This document shows positions 7,084 through 15,305 of a DNA stretch of 15,305 nucleotides, piece after piece; positions within the stretch are counted from its first letter, which is position 1; the number at the start of each line of letters is the position of its first letter. Source of the stretch: Monoraphidium neglectum (taxonomy: Eukaryota > Chlorophyta > Chlorophyceae > Sphaeropleales > Selenastraceae); the NCBI RefSeq assembly GCF_000611645.1, contig NW_014012343.1, forward strand, positions 1 through 15,305, in the 5' to 3' direction. Made by a program: the position numbers and the translations under genes. Under the pieces are notes generated by a model that was not told where the DNA came from, ran no database searches, and was given only the letters and a program-made list of their open reading frames with translations.

Positions 7084-8526
7084 CCCGCTGTACAAAGATC
7101 GATAGCTCGGGCTCGTGAACTTGGGGTGACACTGCTCTGTCGTGGTCGTGATCAAATGTATGTTTTGTGCTTGATGCCGCTACATCCTAGCAAACACTGC
7201 CGCCGACGCAGCAGAGCATGCGGCACGTCGTGACTCAAGGTCACCGCGGCGGTTCTCGCCGCGTCGCCGTCCATCTGCAACTGCGGTAGGTAGTGTCCAT
7301 GACTACACCAGCCACCTTCCAGTGGCAATGGCAGTTTCTGGTACCCCTGCAGGAACTGGTGGCCCAAGTGATGGCAGGAATGCCCCACTCGCGTTACGCA
7401 CTTTGCTGCCGCGCATCATACGGCTGGATCCCAGCCCAACCTGCCGTCGGGCGGTTAATGGGGTTTCGTCGCAGCTTGCTTTTTCAGAGGTGCTCAGTAA
7501 AAGACTCCACGGAAAGAAAAACGCGTCACGCAGGCTTCCTGGTGGAGACGGTCCGCATGGCTTGCACCCTTAAGCGCTCAGCGACGTGATCACCCACTCG
7601 CACGCATTCCTCGGCATGTTACCCATTTGGCACTTTATGTTGATGTCTGTGCAATTTCAGCACAACAGCAGAAGTTTTGTACGTCCAAGTGAGGTTTCCA
7701 ATGTCAACAAGATCCTGCCGAGCTTGTGAAACAGCAGCCAGCGACGGCGGCGACAAACATTGATGCTGACGTCATCGGGTCCTGGGCGCGCCCTGCCCTG
7801 TGCCCGCTCCGGGGTTGCCCCAATCAGCTGGCTGGCTTCGATACGTGGCATCAAGCGTGCCCGATGAGCCTTCTGCCACCACACTCGGTTCCTTGTGAGG
7901 GCACTGCGAGAGCCCGAGGTGTCTCGTGCGCACGTGCATGCGTGCAGCCGACGCGCCCGCGCTGATTGCGTGCGCACGCTCGTGCAAGAATGTGTGCATG
8001 CCGCCTGCGCACGCAGCCATGCGTGCTTGCATGCACTTGAGAAGAGATCAACTGGCGTGCCTGGCGGCCATAGTGCATAGTGCATGCTCGCTAGTCAACA
8101 CGCTCATGGGCGAAGTCAAACGGCGGACGTCACTGCAGGCGCAACGCAATCTGGCGGCTGTGCGTGCGCCTGCTGCCTACAGCAGGCCGGTGCGTGCGAC
8201 TAGGTTGCGTGCGATGAGGTCAGTGCAAGAAGTAAAGCATGCGCAAATGTGGGGGAGCGATGAGCGTAGGATGTGCGGTTGTCATCATGTGATCACAGAG
8301 CACGCTTGATGGATTCTGATATTGAATTCATATTGAAGCCGTGAACGATGTATGCAAAACAGAGATACGCGCAGCCGCTACAGCGACCAACAGGCAATGA
8401 GGAATCAGGCATCACGACAGTGGGGCTGCCCCAAGATACTGCAGCAGCACCAGAACAGAGGCGCATGGACTACCAAGTGTGCCAAGGGGCACCGATGCTT
8501 TGCAGCCACCCAATTGATGATTTAGG
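7084..8526. other. No convincing gene; upstream region of the Cys-rich gene and 3' flank of the next
   Basis: About 1.4 kb with only short, uncharacteristic frames on both strands. It is rich in GCATGC- and GTGCGCAC-like alternating purine/pyrimidine stretches near 7920-8090. A perfect CRE-type palindrome, TGACGTCA, is at 7767-7774. The promoter of the minus-strand Cys-rich gene should lie just right of 7083. I cannot define more. Confidence 0.5.
7767..7774. promoter_or_regulatory. TGACGTCA, CRE-type bZIP binding motif
   Basis: A perfect 8-base palindrome of the kind bound by CREB/ATF-type bZIP dimers. It lies about 680 bases upstream of the Cys-rich gene start. Such a motif can occur by chance; the same 8 bases also fall inside coding sequence at 5791-5798. 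Confidence 0.25.
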
Positions 8527-9428
8527 TCAGATCAGACTCATCACCAGCAGCGCTGCCGCAACCATCCAGGCAACACCTTCCCGTGCTGCAGCGGCAGACG
8601 AGCTGCTTCCGTTGCCGGGCGCTGGGGCGGGCGGCGAAGCCGCGGGGCCCTCAGGGGGCGGCTGAGCGGCGTTGTTGCTTGGGGCCTTGCGAGCTCCGTA
8701 CGGGCTATCGCTGCAGATGGAATCCAATTCCAGGCCGAGCGCAATCCTGCAGTTCGCTCCGCCGCAGCTGCCGTCGCCGGCGTCGTCCGCGGCGGGGCCG
8801 CAGAGCAGAGCGCAAAAGGGCAGCCAGTGGAACACAACGCTGTCGGCCAGCCGCGCCTGCTCGGAGATCTGGGCTTTGCCTGCGGCGCCGCCGGCGGTCA
8901 GCAGCGTCTTGTATGCCGCCTGCCGGCACTGCTCGTCCTCGATCTTGCAGTCCCTGAGTGCTGCGTGATAAAATGCCGCCCACGCCGCCGCGTTGCGCGG
9001 CAGCGGCTCGAGAAGCCGCAGCAGCGCGCGGGAGTGCACGTAGCAGCGTCCCCCGCCGCTCCCGCCGCCGCCGCTGCTCGCCCTGTCGCCGAAAATGAGG
9101 TTGAGTTGCAGTTGATCTGGCTGGCGCAGGCTTCAGGGCCCTCGGCATCGCAGACACCGACATAATTGTCGACCCGCTCTTGCACCGCCTGCTGTCCCAA
9201 CGGGGAATTCGCTGCGTCGGCCCCTGGCCCGGCACCCTGGGCGACAACCGCCCCTTGAAAGACGAGCTTGGTTGTTGAAGAGACAATGGGCGTGAAGAAT
9301 GAAGCGCGGCAGGGCGCCGACAGGAGCGAAACGAGCAGCAGCACCAGCAACAGCGGAGCGTCAGCGAGCGGCGTTCGAGTCGACAACGAGCCAGAAACGC
9401 GTTTGTCGCAATCGGCTGCGATCATCAT
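8527..9428 (-). CDS. Secreted, probably GPI-anchored protein, unrecognised; splice pattern unresolved
   Basis: The ATG at 9428 starts MMIAADCDKRVSG, then a hydrophobic core (PLLLVLLLVSLLSAPCRA) that should act as a late signal peptide. The C-terminal frame, ending in TGA at 8527, has NAAAWAAFYHAALRDCKIED, EQCRQAAYKTLL, several Cys, a Pro/Ala/Ser-rich stretch and a C-terminal hydrophobic tail (EGVAWMVAAALLVMSLI) after NGSSSS, as in GPI-anchored proteins. The two ends are in different frames. Options are: intron 9235-9117 (phase 1, CAGG/GTGCCG to CAGCCAG, 119 bases), giving VVAQ-DQLQLNLIFGDRAS; intron 9186-9121 (phase 0, 66 bases); intron 9039-8954 (phase 2, 86 bases); or a one-base error in the G-rich run near 9050-9075. 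I favour the first. I recognise no family. Confidence 0.6.
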
Positions 9429-9972
9429 GATAATTTCGAGTAGTACTTTCAAGATACCGATACGTCAACCGCATGCAGTTTGTCACAAAATCTGTTGCTT
9501 GCCTGCAATGCCGGGTAGGCATGCGGGGAAGCGACAGGCGCGAATTGTGGGTTGGCTTAACGAGCATGGCGTATTCCAACAATTACAGGTGGCGCTTTTA
9601 GGGCTGCTGAGCAGCTGGCGCTCAACGCACCTGGCGCGGCACAGCATGCGTTCCATCATTACAACCAGTCTCGAACCCCCACCCGCCAGTTCTGACTTTC
9701 GGGGCTGCCATAATGCTTCCGCGCTTCCGCCAGGGTCTCAGCAGTGCTATGAAAGACTCAGCTGCTTCAAACCAACCTGGCATGTGAATTTAGGGGGTTA
9801 CCGTGTAATTCAATTAGCCGAAAATCTGCACTGTGGCCCAGTGGCTGCTGAGCTCCATGCAGCTAGACGGGCGCTCCACCGCCCAGCACCAGCAAGCATG
9901 GACTTCATGCTTTCTGGAAATAAGAAACCCCCTTGATGAAAGATCTATGTGCTGTGCAATGCGAAAATTCGA
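9429..9972. other. Intergenic, no gene seen
   Basis: This region lies between two minus-strand genes and would hold the promoter of the one starting at 9428 and the 3' UTR of the one ending at 9973. Minus-strand TGTAA signals (TTACA on the plus strand) occur at about 9583 and 9659; the latter is about 310 bases past the stop at 9973 and is a fair poly(A) signal candidate. Confidence 0.45.
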
Positions 9973-11125
9973 TCATTGCATCACGCCTGCAACGGCCCCT
10001 GCCACTGCGCGCAGCAGCGCGCTCGCGGCCCCTGCCCCAGCGACGAGCGCCGCAGTCGCAATCAGCGGGTTGTCCAGAGAAAAGAACGCAGGCTGCCTGT
10101 CACCGTCATCCTCCTGCTGCTGCTGCTCCTGCTTCTGCTGCTGCTGCTGCCGCTGCTGCTCGGCATCTGTCCCGCCCTCCGCCCCGCCACCGCCGGCCGC
10201 CGCGCCGCCGCCGAGCGCGGCCGCGCGCTTGGCGGCCGCGTTGCGCGCCATCTCCTGGCGCCTCTCCAGCTGCCGGAGCCAGTCTGGTAGGAAGGAGTTG
10301 CAGAGCGCACGCAAGATTGCGAGAGCGTCAGCACGCCCGGCTGTGGAGGCGACCCCAATCCGGGGCCTCCCATCTGCCCCGGCCCACAGCCGGTCAGCGG
10401 ACAGCCGCGGCTGCAGTCCGCAAGCCCCGACGCGCCGCCGCTGCAGACGGCGCCAGGCCGCGCGTAAGCTCACCTGTGTAGAACCAGCGCTCCAGCCCGC
10501 GGTCGCTATCGTTTTGGATCTCTTCCAGGTATCCCCGCACGGCGCCCGCCCGTTTCTCCTTTGCCAGAGTGCGCCGCGCGGAGGGTACAACGCTCCACCA
10601 CCTGCCACCAGGTTGGGGCGTGGTGCCGCTGCTTAGGTGGGGCTCGACCATTAATGCAGAAATAAAAAATACCAGCTTCGTTCAGGCAGCTGGCATTTGG
10701 CAAAGGCACCCGTTGCTGGAAAGAAACCATGTGTAGGAGGCTGCGTGCGCCTGATTAGCATCAGGCAGGGTGGCTGTGGGAGCGTACCAGTATGCTGCAG
10801 CACCCAGCGTGAGCGCGAGGACCGCCAGCTGGCCATACAAGACTGAAGGATCGACGTGGGGTTCAAAGACATCGCCAGGCGGCAGCGGCGGCGGCGGTGA
10901 CGCGGCTGCGCAGCACCGCCCGCGCGGCTCCCGCCTGCGCGGCGCGGCCGCTGCGGTGCGCGAGCGCGCATGCGTCCAGCCACTGGCGAGGGCACCATGG
11001 CTTGTTGGTCTGCTGGCGCTACTGCTGGAGCCGAGCGTCCGCAAATGAATTGGAGTCAGTAGAGTTCTTGTGCTGGTTCCCATGCATTGTGTGGGCCTGC
11101 CGCCGCTGCGGCAGTGTCCGTGCAT
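9973..11125 (-). CDS. Plastid-type membrane protein with YWWW and ERWFYTDWL motifs (three exons)
   Basis: Exons are 11125-10788, 10601-10474 and 10283-9973. Intron 1 is phase 2 (TACTG/GTACGC to GTGGCAG, 186 bases). Intron 2 is phase 1 (ACACAG/GTGAGC to TCCTTCCTACCAG, 190 bases). The product is 258 residues. Residues 1-75 are rich in Ser, Arg, Ala and Thr, like a chloroplast transit peptide; a second in-frame ATG at codon 15 is possible. A membrane segment (about 93-113, QLAVLALTLGAAAYW) leads straight into WWS at the splice junction. A charged helical region follows (RRTLAKEKRAGAVRGYLEEI), then ERWFYTDWLRQLERRQ, whose DWL is built by the second junction. A Gln/Glu low-complexity stretch and a hydrophobic C-terminus (NPLIATAALVAGAGAA) end it. 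The motifs look conserved, as in plant and algal plastid proteins, but I cannot name it. Confidence 0.78.
10106..10160 (-). repeat. Interrupted CAG/CTG tract
   Basis: On the minus strand it encodes a Gln-rich stretch with Arg, Lys and Glu breaks in exon 3 of the plastid-type membrane-protein gene, shortly before the C-terminal hydrophobic segment. Confidence 0.85.
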
Positions 11126-11475
11126 CCTAATGACTGGCGTTGAATGCAGCAGCGAACGGTGTGGCGGAAAGCGACTCGGCAGGACGAAGGAAAGCGGATA
11201 CGCGATGGCGCATTACACGCAATGGAGCCCATAACATTTCGCGCGTGCGCCCCACATTTACAGACGTAAGGTGCGGTCACAGTCTCACTTCGAAAGTCAC
11301 CCCGGTGTGACTGATCTGAAACAAGGCTGGAAACAGACCCACAAGTACTCCATTAAGCACTCTCTGAGCTTTTGTAGGCATTGCAGCGCGCGCTGTGCAC
11401 GGCTGTGATGATCCTCCACTTAAAGATCGTGGCCTCACAGGCGCGCATGCCACGTGAATAGATCGAGCATAAAAT
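11126..11475. promoter_or_regulatory. Shared divergent promoter region, with a G-box
   Basis: These 350 bases separate the ATG of a minus-strand gene (11125) from that of the J-protein gene (11476), so both promoters must fit here. A perfect G-box, CACGTG, is at 11451-11456, only 20 bases before the J-protein ATG. An A/T-rich ATAAAATA stretch directly touches that ATG. Both neighbours have organelle-type N-termini, so co-regulation is plausible but not shown. Confidence 0.5.
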
Positions 11476-13281
11476 ATGATTGCCGTCTTGCAGCGCTCGC
11501 GCGCTGCGCTGCTGCATGTGCTGCACGCGCAGCCGCTGCCTCAGCACCCCGCAGCCCGCTTCGCCGCGTCGTCATCCACTGGCGCCGGCGCAGACGCCGC
11601 GGATCAGCAGTCGCAGCAGTGCCTATACACGATCCTGGGCGTAGGCAAGGCCGCCGACCAGGCGGAGGTCAAGGCGGCGTTCCGCCGCATGGCAAAGCGC
11701 GTGCATCCAGACGTCCTCAAGAGCGGCCGCGGCCACGGCCACGGCCACCACAGCGGCGCAGGCGGCGCACCCGCGGCGCCGGCGTCCCAGCAGCAGGCGG
11801 CGGTGGCGTTCCTGCGGCTTGTGGAGGCCTATGAGGTGCTGTCGGACCCAGAGAGGTGCGGGGAAGCTGCACGGAAGCCGCTTGCGCGCCTGTGCTCTGG
11901 TATTGCCCCGGCCGCCCCCTGCGTAGACGGCAGCCCCCGCGTCGTGCCCTTGTAGGGGGCAAGGCAACGGGATATGAAATGATTCGTGCAGGCGCGGGCT
12001 CGTACATGCATGCAGCTTTACAAACAGTCTGCAGGGGCAGGTTGCAGAAGCCGCCAGTGGCCGCCATGGCGACTTGCAGGCGCCATGCGGGGGCGTCGGG
12101 CCGTCCTCAGGCAACCAACCGCATGCTGGGCCGCAGGCGCAAACTGTATGACGCGTCGGTCGACGCCGGCCTGCCCGGAGTGCTCCGCGCTGCCGCATCG
12201 TCCCGCGCCGCGCCGCACCCGCACGCGCAGCACCCTGACCCGCCGCCCGGCCCCGGCCCCGGCCCCGGCTGGCGGTTCGGGTGGGACGGCTGGGCGCGCG
12301 ACGGGCCGGCGCGCGGGGCGCCGGTGGCGCGGCGTGACTTTGGGCGGGGTGGCGTGATGGATGCGTTGCATCGGTACCGGGAGACGCTGGAATCGGACCT
12401 CCATTCCGCGCTGCTGCACGCCTTTTTCGGGCCCAGGTGGATCATGCGCCACACTCACACACGCATGCACTGTTTTGCAAGCAGCCGGCTCAGGGGCTCA
12501 CTAAGGGGGTCCCATGTAGTGAGAAGCATTCCTAATCGGCACCGACCACCAGCACGCCCAGCAGCTGCCACCTCGGAACCACCGGCCCGATTTGGTGCAA
12601 AATGGCAGCCGCACGTTGGCATGATTGTGGTTCTGCACGTCTGCATGCACACGCATGCATGCGCCCATGCGCAGCTTAACATCAGCCCCACGCCCTCCAC
12701 GCACCTCCCGCCAACACGCAGGCTGGCCGGCTTGCAGCCTGGGGAGCTGCCGCCCGCGTTTGAAGCAGAGGAGCGCAGCAGCCCAGGCGCGAGCACTGAT
12801 TTGTTGCAGATAGTCTCAGGCCGCACCCTCCTGGGCTGCGTGCGGCTGCGGCGCGCCGCGCTGCTCGACGCCGCCGACGGCGCCGCGCCCGCACTGCCGC
12901 GGGCGCATCCGGCGCTGCCGGCAGCCGCTGGCGGCGGCGCGGTCGCTGAGTTGGCGGCCGGCAGGAGCAGTGTGGCGGCTGCTGCTGAAGTGTTGCTGCA
13001 GGACGGGCAGCTGACGCGGACGCAGATGGAGCAGCTGCTTGGTGCGGGGGCAGAGAGTTTAGCAGGGTGGGCGGCGGCGGCCGACGCAGACGGCGGCCGC
13101 TCGAGCGGAGCGGAGGGCGAAGCAGGGAATGCGGCTCGGCGCTCGAATGCCGGCGCCGCCAGCAGCGGCGAGGGCGGCGGCAGCGGGCCCCCCCAGCGGG
13201 GGCCGTTTCGCTGGTACAGCGGTATAGTGTACATCGACGAAGATAGCGACGAGAGCGACTGCGAGTCGGGGCCGGGCGGCA

Positions 13282-13325
<44 letters not shown>

Positions 13326-13853
13326 CCAGGGCGCGAGCGTTGGGCCGGGCAGGAGCAGCGCTGGCGCGCGGCGCTGACAGAGGCGCACGCCCTGCGCCTG
13401 AGCTACGACTGGGCGGCGCCGCAGCTTGAGGCAGCGGGGACGGCGGCAGCCGCGGCGGCGGGGCTGCTGCCGCCGGCGGAGCAGGGCGGGATGGATGAGG
13501 GACAGCTGCTGGTGGAGACGCTGGGCGGGGCGGTTGCAGGGGAAGGCGAGGGGGCGCAGGAGCAGGAGCAGGGGCGAGGCGCTGCGAGCATCGGTGCCGC
13601 CAGCCTGGGGCGCGAGTGGGAGGAGCGGCACGGGGGCGGCGGCGGCGGCGGCAGGGGCGGCGCGGACGATGCCCGCGGCTGTGCAGCCGGCGGTGTGCGC
13701 CCGTCGAGTCTTCTGAGGCGTGGGACTCTGGGCACCGCCGAAGGCGCGTCCGAGATCATCTGGGGCGGCGCCGGCGCCGCGCCCCTTGCAGAGGCCGCCT
13801 CCGCCGCCGAGGCGCTGCGGCGGCGTCAGGAGGAGCCCAGCCAGCGGCACCAG

Positions 13854-13906
<53 letters not shown>

Positions 13907-14863
13907 GCACCACCCCCAGCAACGGCACCACCAGACGCAACAGCAGCAGCCGCATCAGCAGCAGCAGGAGCAAGAGCAGGAGCAGGAGCAGGAGCAGCCG
14001 CAGCAGCCGCAGCAGAAATTGTGGCCGCGCCGCTGGCTCCGGCGCCGCCTGTTCAACCGGCGGCCCAGCGCTGACTGGACGAGCTGCAGCTGGGGCTTCG
14101 ACGACCTCACAGATGGCGCCACGGTGGTTGAAGCTGCGCTGGGGCCGCCGGGGGCCCAGGGGGTGGTGGCGGTGGCGGTTCGGGACGAGGCGCAGCCTCA
14201 GAAGCCCGTCAAGGTGCGGGGCGCCGGATTTTCGACGCGTGTTCTTTCGTCAGGCGGCTTGGCCGAGCCCCCGAAATGGGTTCTTCAATGACTGCTTATT
14301 GTGGTTCTGTTGCCATGCGCCGGTCAATCGCTGGTTTTGCCTGGAACCCCCATTGTTGGAGCTGGTCGCGTTGAGGACTGCATCCGTCCAACAGCAAATC
14401 TCCCAACACCCAACGGAGACGCGCGCGTGCTGCACCCACCTCACTCCCACAGGTGTACGTGCAGGGGGAATTCGTGGCCGCCCTCCTGGATAATGCGGTG
14501 CTGGCGCCGTACAGCGGCGATGTCCTCGCCCTCATCCACTCCTCCTGGACCCCGGGGGTCAGCCATGACATTTTGTTCTACCGCACCCGGCTGCCCCAGA
14601 CGCGCCTGCTCTGCCGCATGCGCCGCAGCTGGCTCCCGCCATCGGCCGCGTGGCTGTTCCCGCCGCGCGACGCGGCGCATGACGTGGGCGGGTGGCTCGT
14701 CGAGTGGGAGGGGTTCAAGAGCCAAAATAAGCCCGGGTGGCTGCACCCGACGGTGTTCCTCTGCGCGGCGGCGGTGAGGAGCATCGACGCAGAGGGGCGC
14801 GGGCCGTCGTGGCTGCAGCGGCGGTGGCGGGCGGTCGCAGACCGGCTGATCCCGGCGTATTGA
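11476..14863 (+). CDS. J-domain (DnaJ-type) co-chaperone with organelle presequence and novel C-terminal domain
   Basis: Four exons, 11476-11855, 12137-12436, 12722-14213 and 14453-14863, give 860 residues. The introns (281, 285 and 239 bases) are phase 2, 2 and 0; donors are GTGCGG, GTGGAT and GTGCGG. Residues 1-33 (MIAVLQRSRAALLHVLHAQP and on) look like a mitochondrial presequence; plastid is possible. The J domain spans about 49-133: LYTILGV, AFRRMAKRV, the catalytic HPD at 77-79, then YEVLSDPER joined over intron 1 to RKLYD. The junction restores the family motif, which fixes the splice. J proteins stimulate Hsp70 ATPase. The loop after HPD holds an extra Gly/His/Ala stretch. The middle is low complexity with polyG and a 16-Gln run. 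Residues 725-860 form a compact domain (VYVQGEFVAALLDNAVLAPY, HDILFYRTRLPQTRLL, GGWLVEWEGFKSQNKPGWLH) that I cannot assign. Confidence 0.87.
13284..13322 (+). repeat. (GGC)13 polyglycine run
   Basis: A perfect GGC run in exon 3 of the J-protein gene, encoding polyglycine just after an acidic DEDSDESDCES stretch. Confidence 0.95.
13857..13904 (+). repeat. (CAG)16 polyglutamine run
   Basis: Sixteen perfect CAG units, the longest such run in the window, in exon 3 of the J-protein gene. His/Gln- and Glu/Gln-rich repeats follow to about 14015. Confidence 0.95.
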
Positions 14864-15131
14864 GCGGTGCTGACAGGGAGGGAGCTTCCAGAGCGATTTC
14901 GGACGCGAGTTGCTGCTTGCAGGCCCAATTCTGCAATAGATGCATGCCACCAAGACAGCACTAGCAATTAAGTAGCAGTCAAGAAGGACATTGCGTCCAG
15001 AACGAAAAAAAGGCTAAGAAGTCGATCAAGATGCATCAGGGAGGGCGGTCAGGTGCTTGAAAATCACGCGCATCAAGGCAAAATTTCATCTGCAAAGACT
15101 TGAAAATGTCTCTACACTCCTCATTACGGTT
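14864..15131. other. 3' flank of the J-protein gene
   Basis: No coding sequence seen; locally more A/T-rich than the genes. The first TGTAA after the stop is at 15204-15208, about 340 bases on, so the 3' UTR may reach there. Confidence 0.4.
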
Positions 15132-15256
15132 CTAGTAGTTACGGCGCAGCGCGCGCTTAGGGCTCAGCGACCCAGGGCATACCCGAATTGGCCCCGCGGC
15201 GCCTGTAATTCGGCACGAAAATTCGGCTCGGCGACAGAAGGCAAACGCACGCCCCT
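15132..15256 (-). repeat. Possible end of a dispersed repeat, cut by the window edge
   Basis: On the minus strand a short frame reads AEFSCRITGAAGPIRVCPGS then LSPKRALRRNY before TAG at 15134-15132; a stop lies about 40 codons upstream. The string matches my impression of a peptide that recurs at the ends of unrelated predicted proteins in selenastracean algae, which would mean an interspersed element. I cannot check that here, and no element termini are visible. Confidence 0.3.
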
Positions 15257-15305
15257 AAAAATACAGACGGGCGCCGGGCGGCCCGCGGCGGCCCGAATCT
15301 CGCCG

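Noticed and set aside
7293..8309. Short plus-strand frames in the 7084-8526 gap
   Set aside because: No GC3 bias, no domain-like text and no phase-matched splice sites; several overlap minus-strand frames of equal quality.
13059..13973. 304-residue minus-strand frame with long Leu and Ala runs
   Set aside because: Mirror of the CAG and GGC runs in exon 3 of the J-protein gene; opposite strand has the J-protein coding evidence and matched splice phases.
11856..14291. A single 811-codon plus-strand frame as an independent gene
   Set aside because: It reads through two introns (11856-12136, 12437-12721) and past a donor at 14214; the J-domain motif DPER-RKLYD is restored only by splicing.
15207..15218. 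AATTCGGCACGA, identical to part of a common cDNA-library adaptor
   Set aside because: Twelve bases only, with no cloning junction, poly(A) or vector around it; the surrounding sequence reads on smoothly, so chance is likelier than contamination.

Overview
The window looks like nuclear DNA of a GC-rich green alga (Chlorophyta). The support is very high GC3 in coding stretches, long CAG/CTG and GGC runs coding for polyglutamine and polyglycine, spliceosomal introns of about 120-290 bases with GTGCGT, GTGAGT or GTACGC donors, and TGTAA poly(A)-type signals. Selenastraceae or a relative would fit, but that is inference. I see no rRNA, tRNA, CRISPR or prokaryotic operon. All exon models below were made by eye from splice signals, matching intron phases and coding character.

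Layout. (1) 1-663, minus: 5'-ward part of an unknown polyQ gene that runs off the left edge, perhaps with a further exon at 788-1024. (2) 1179-2639, plus: a bZIP transcription factor with acidic N-terminus, polyQ, nuclear-localisation-like stretch, basic region, leucine zipper and a hydrophobic segment just after the zipper. (3) 2640-3984: no convincing gene. (4) 3985-4910, plus: two-exon, probably organelle-targeted, coiled-coil protein with two membrane segments. (5) 5641-7083, minus: three-exon secreted Cys-rich protein with two tandem domains made by exon duplication. (6) 7084-8526: no convincing gene. (7) 8527-9428, minus: secreted or GPI-anchored-looking protein with an unresolved reading-frame change. 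(8) 9973-11125, minus: three-exon, plastid-type membrane protein. (9) 11476-14863, plus: four-exon, 860-residue J-domain (DnaJ-type) protein with an organelle presequence. (10) 14864-15305: 3' flank, and what may be the edge of a dispersed repeat.

The genes do not form a pathway I can name. Two have organelle-type N-termini in a head-to-head pair sharing a 350-base promoter (8 and 9), and two are secretory (5 and 7). The most interesting item is the bZIP gene. The codons for its post-zipper hydrophobic segment lie between two predicted RNA hairpins with 7-base loops of the CNG/NNGN type cut by IRE1 in HAC1, XBP1 and bZIP60 mRNAs. If real, this is an ER-stress (unfolded protein response) switch. 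It is a hypothesis from sequence alone. The second notable item is the duplicated symmetric exon of the Cys-rich secreted gene, whose splice donor contains the stop codon of a one-domain isoform.
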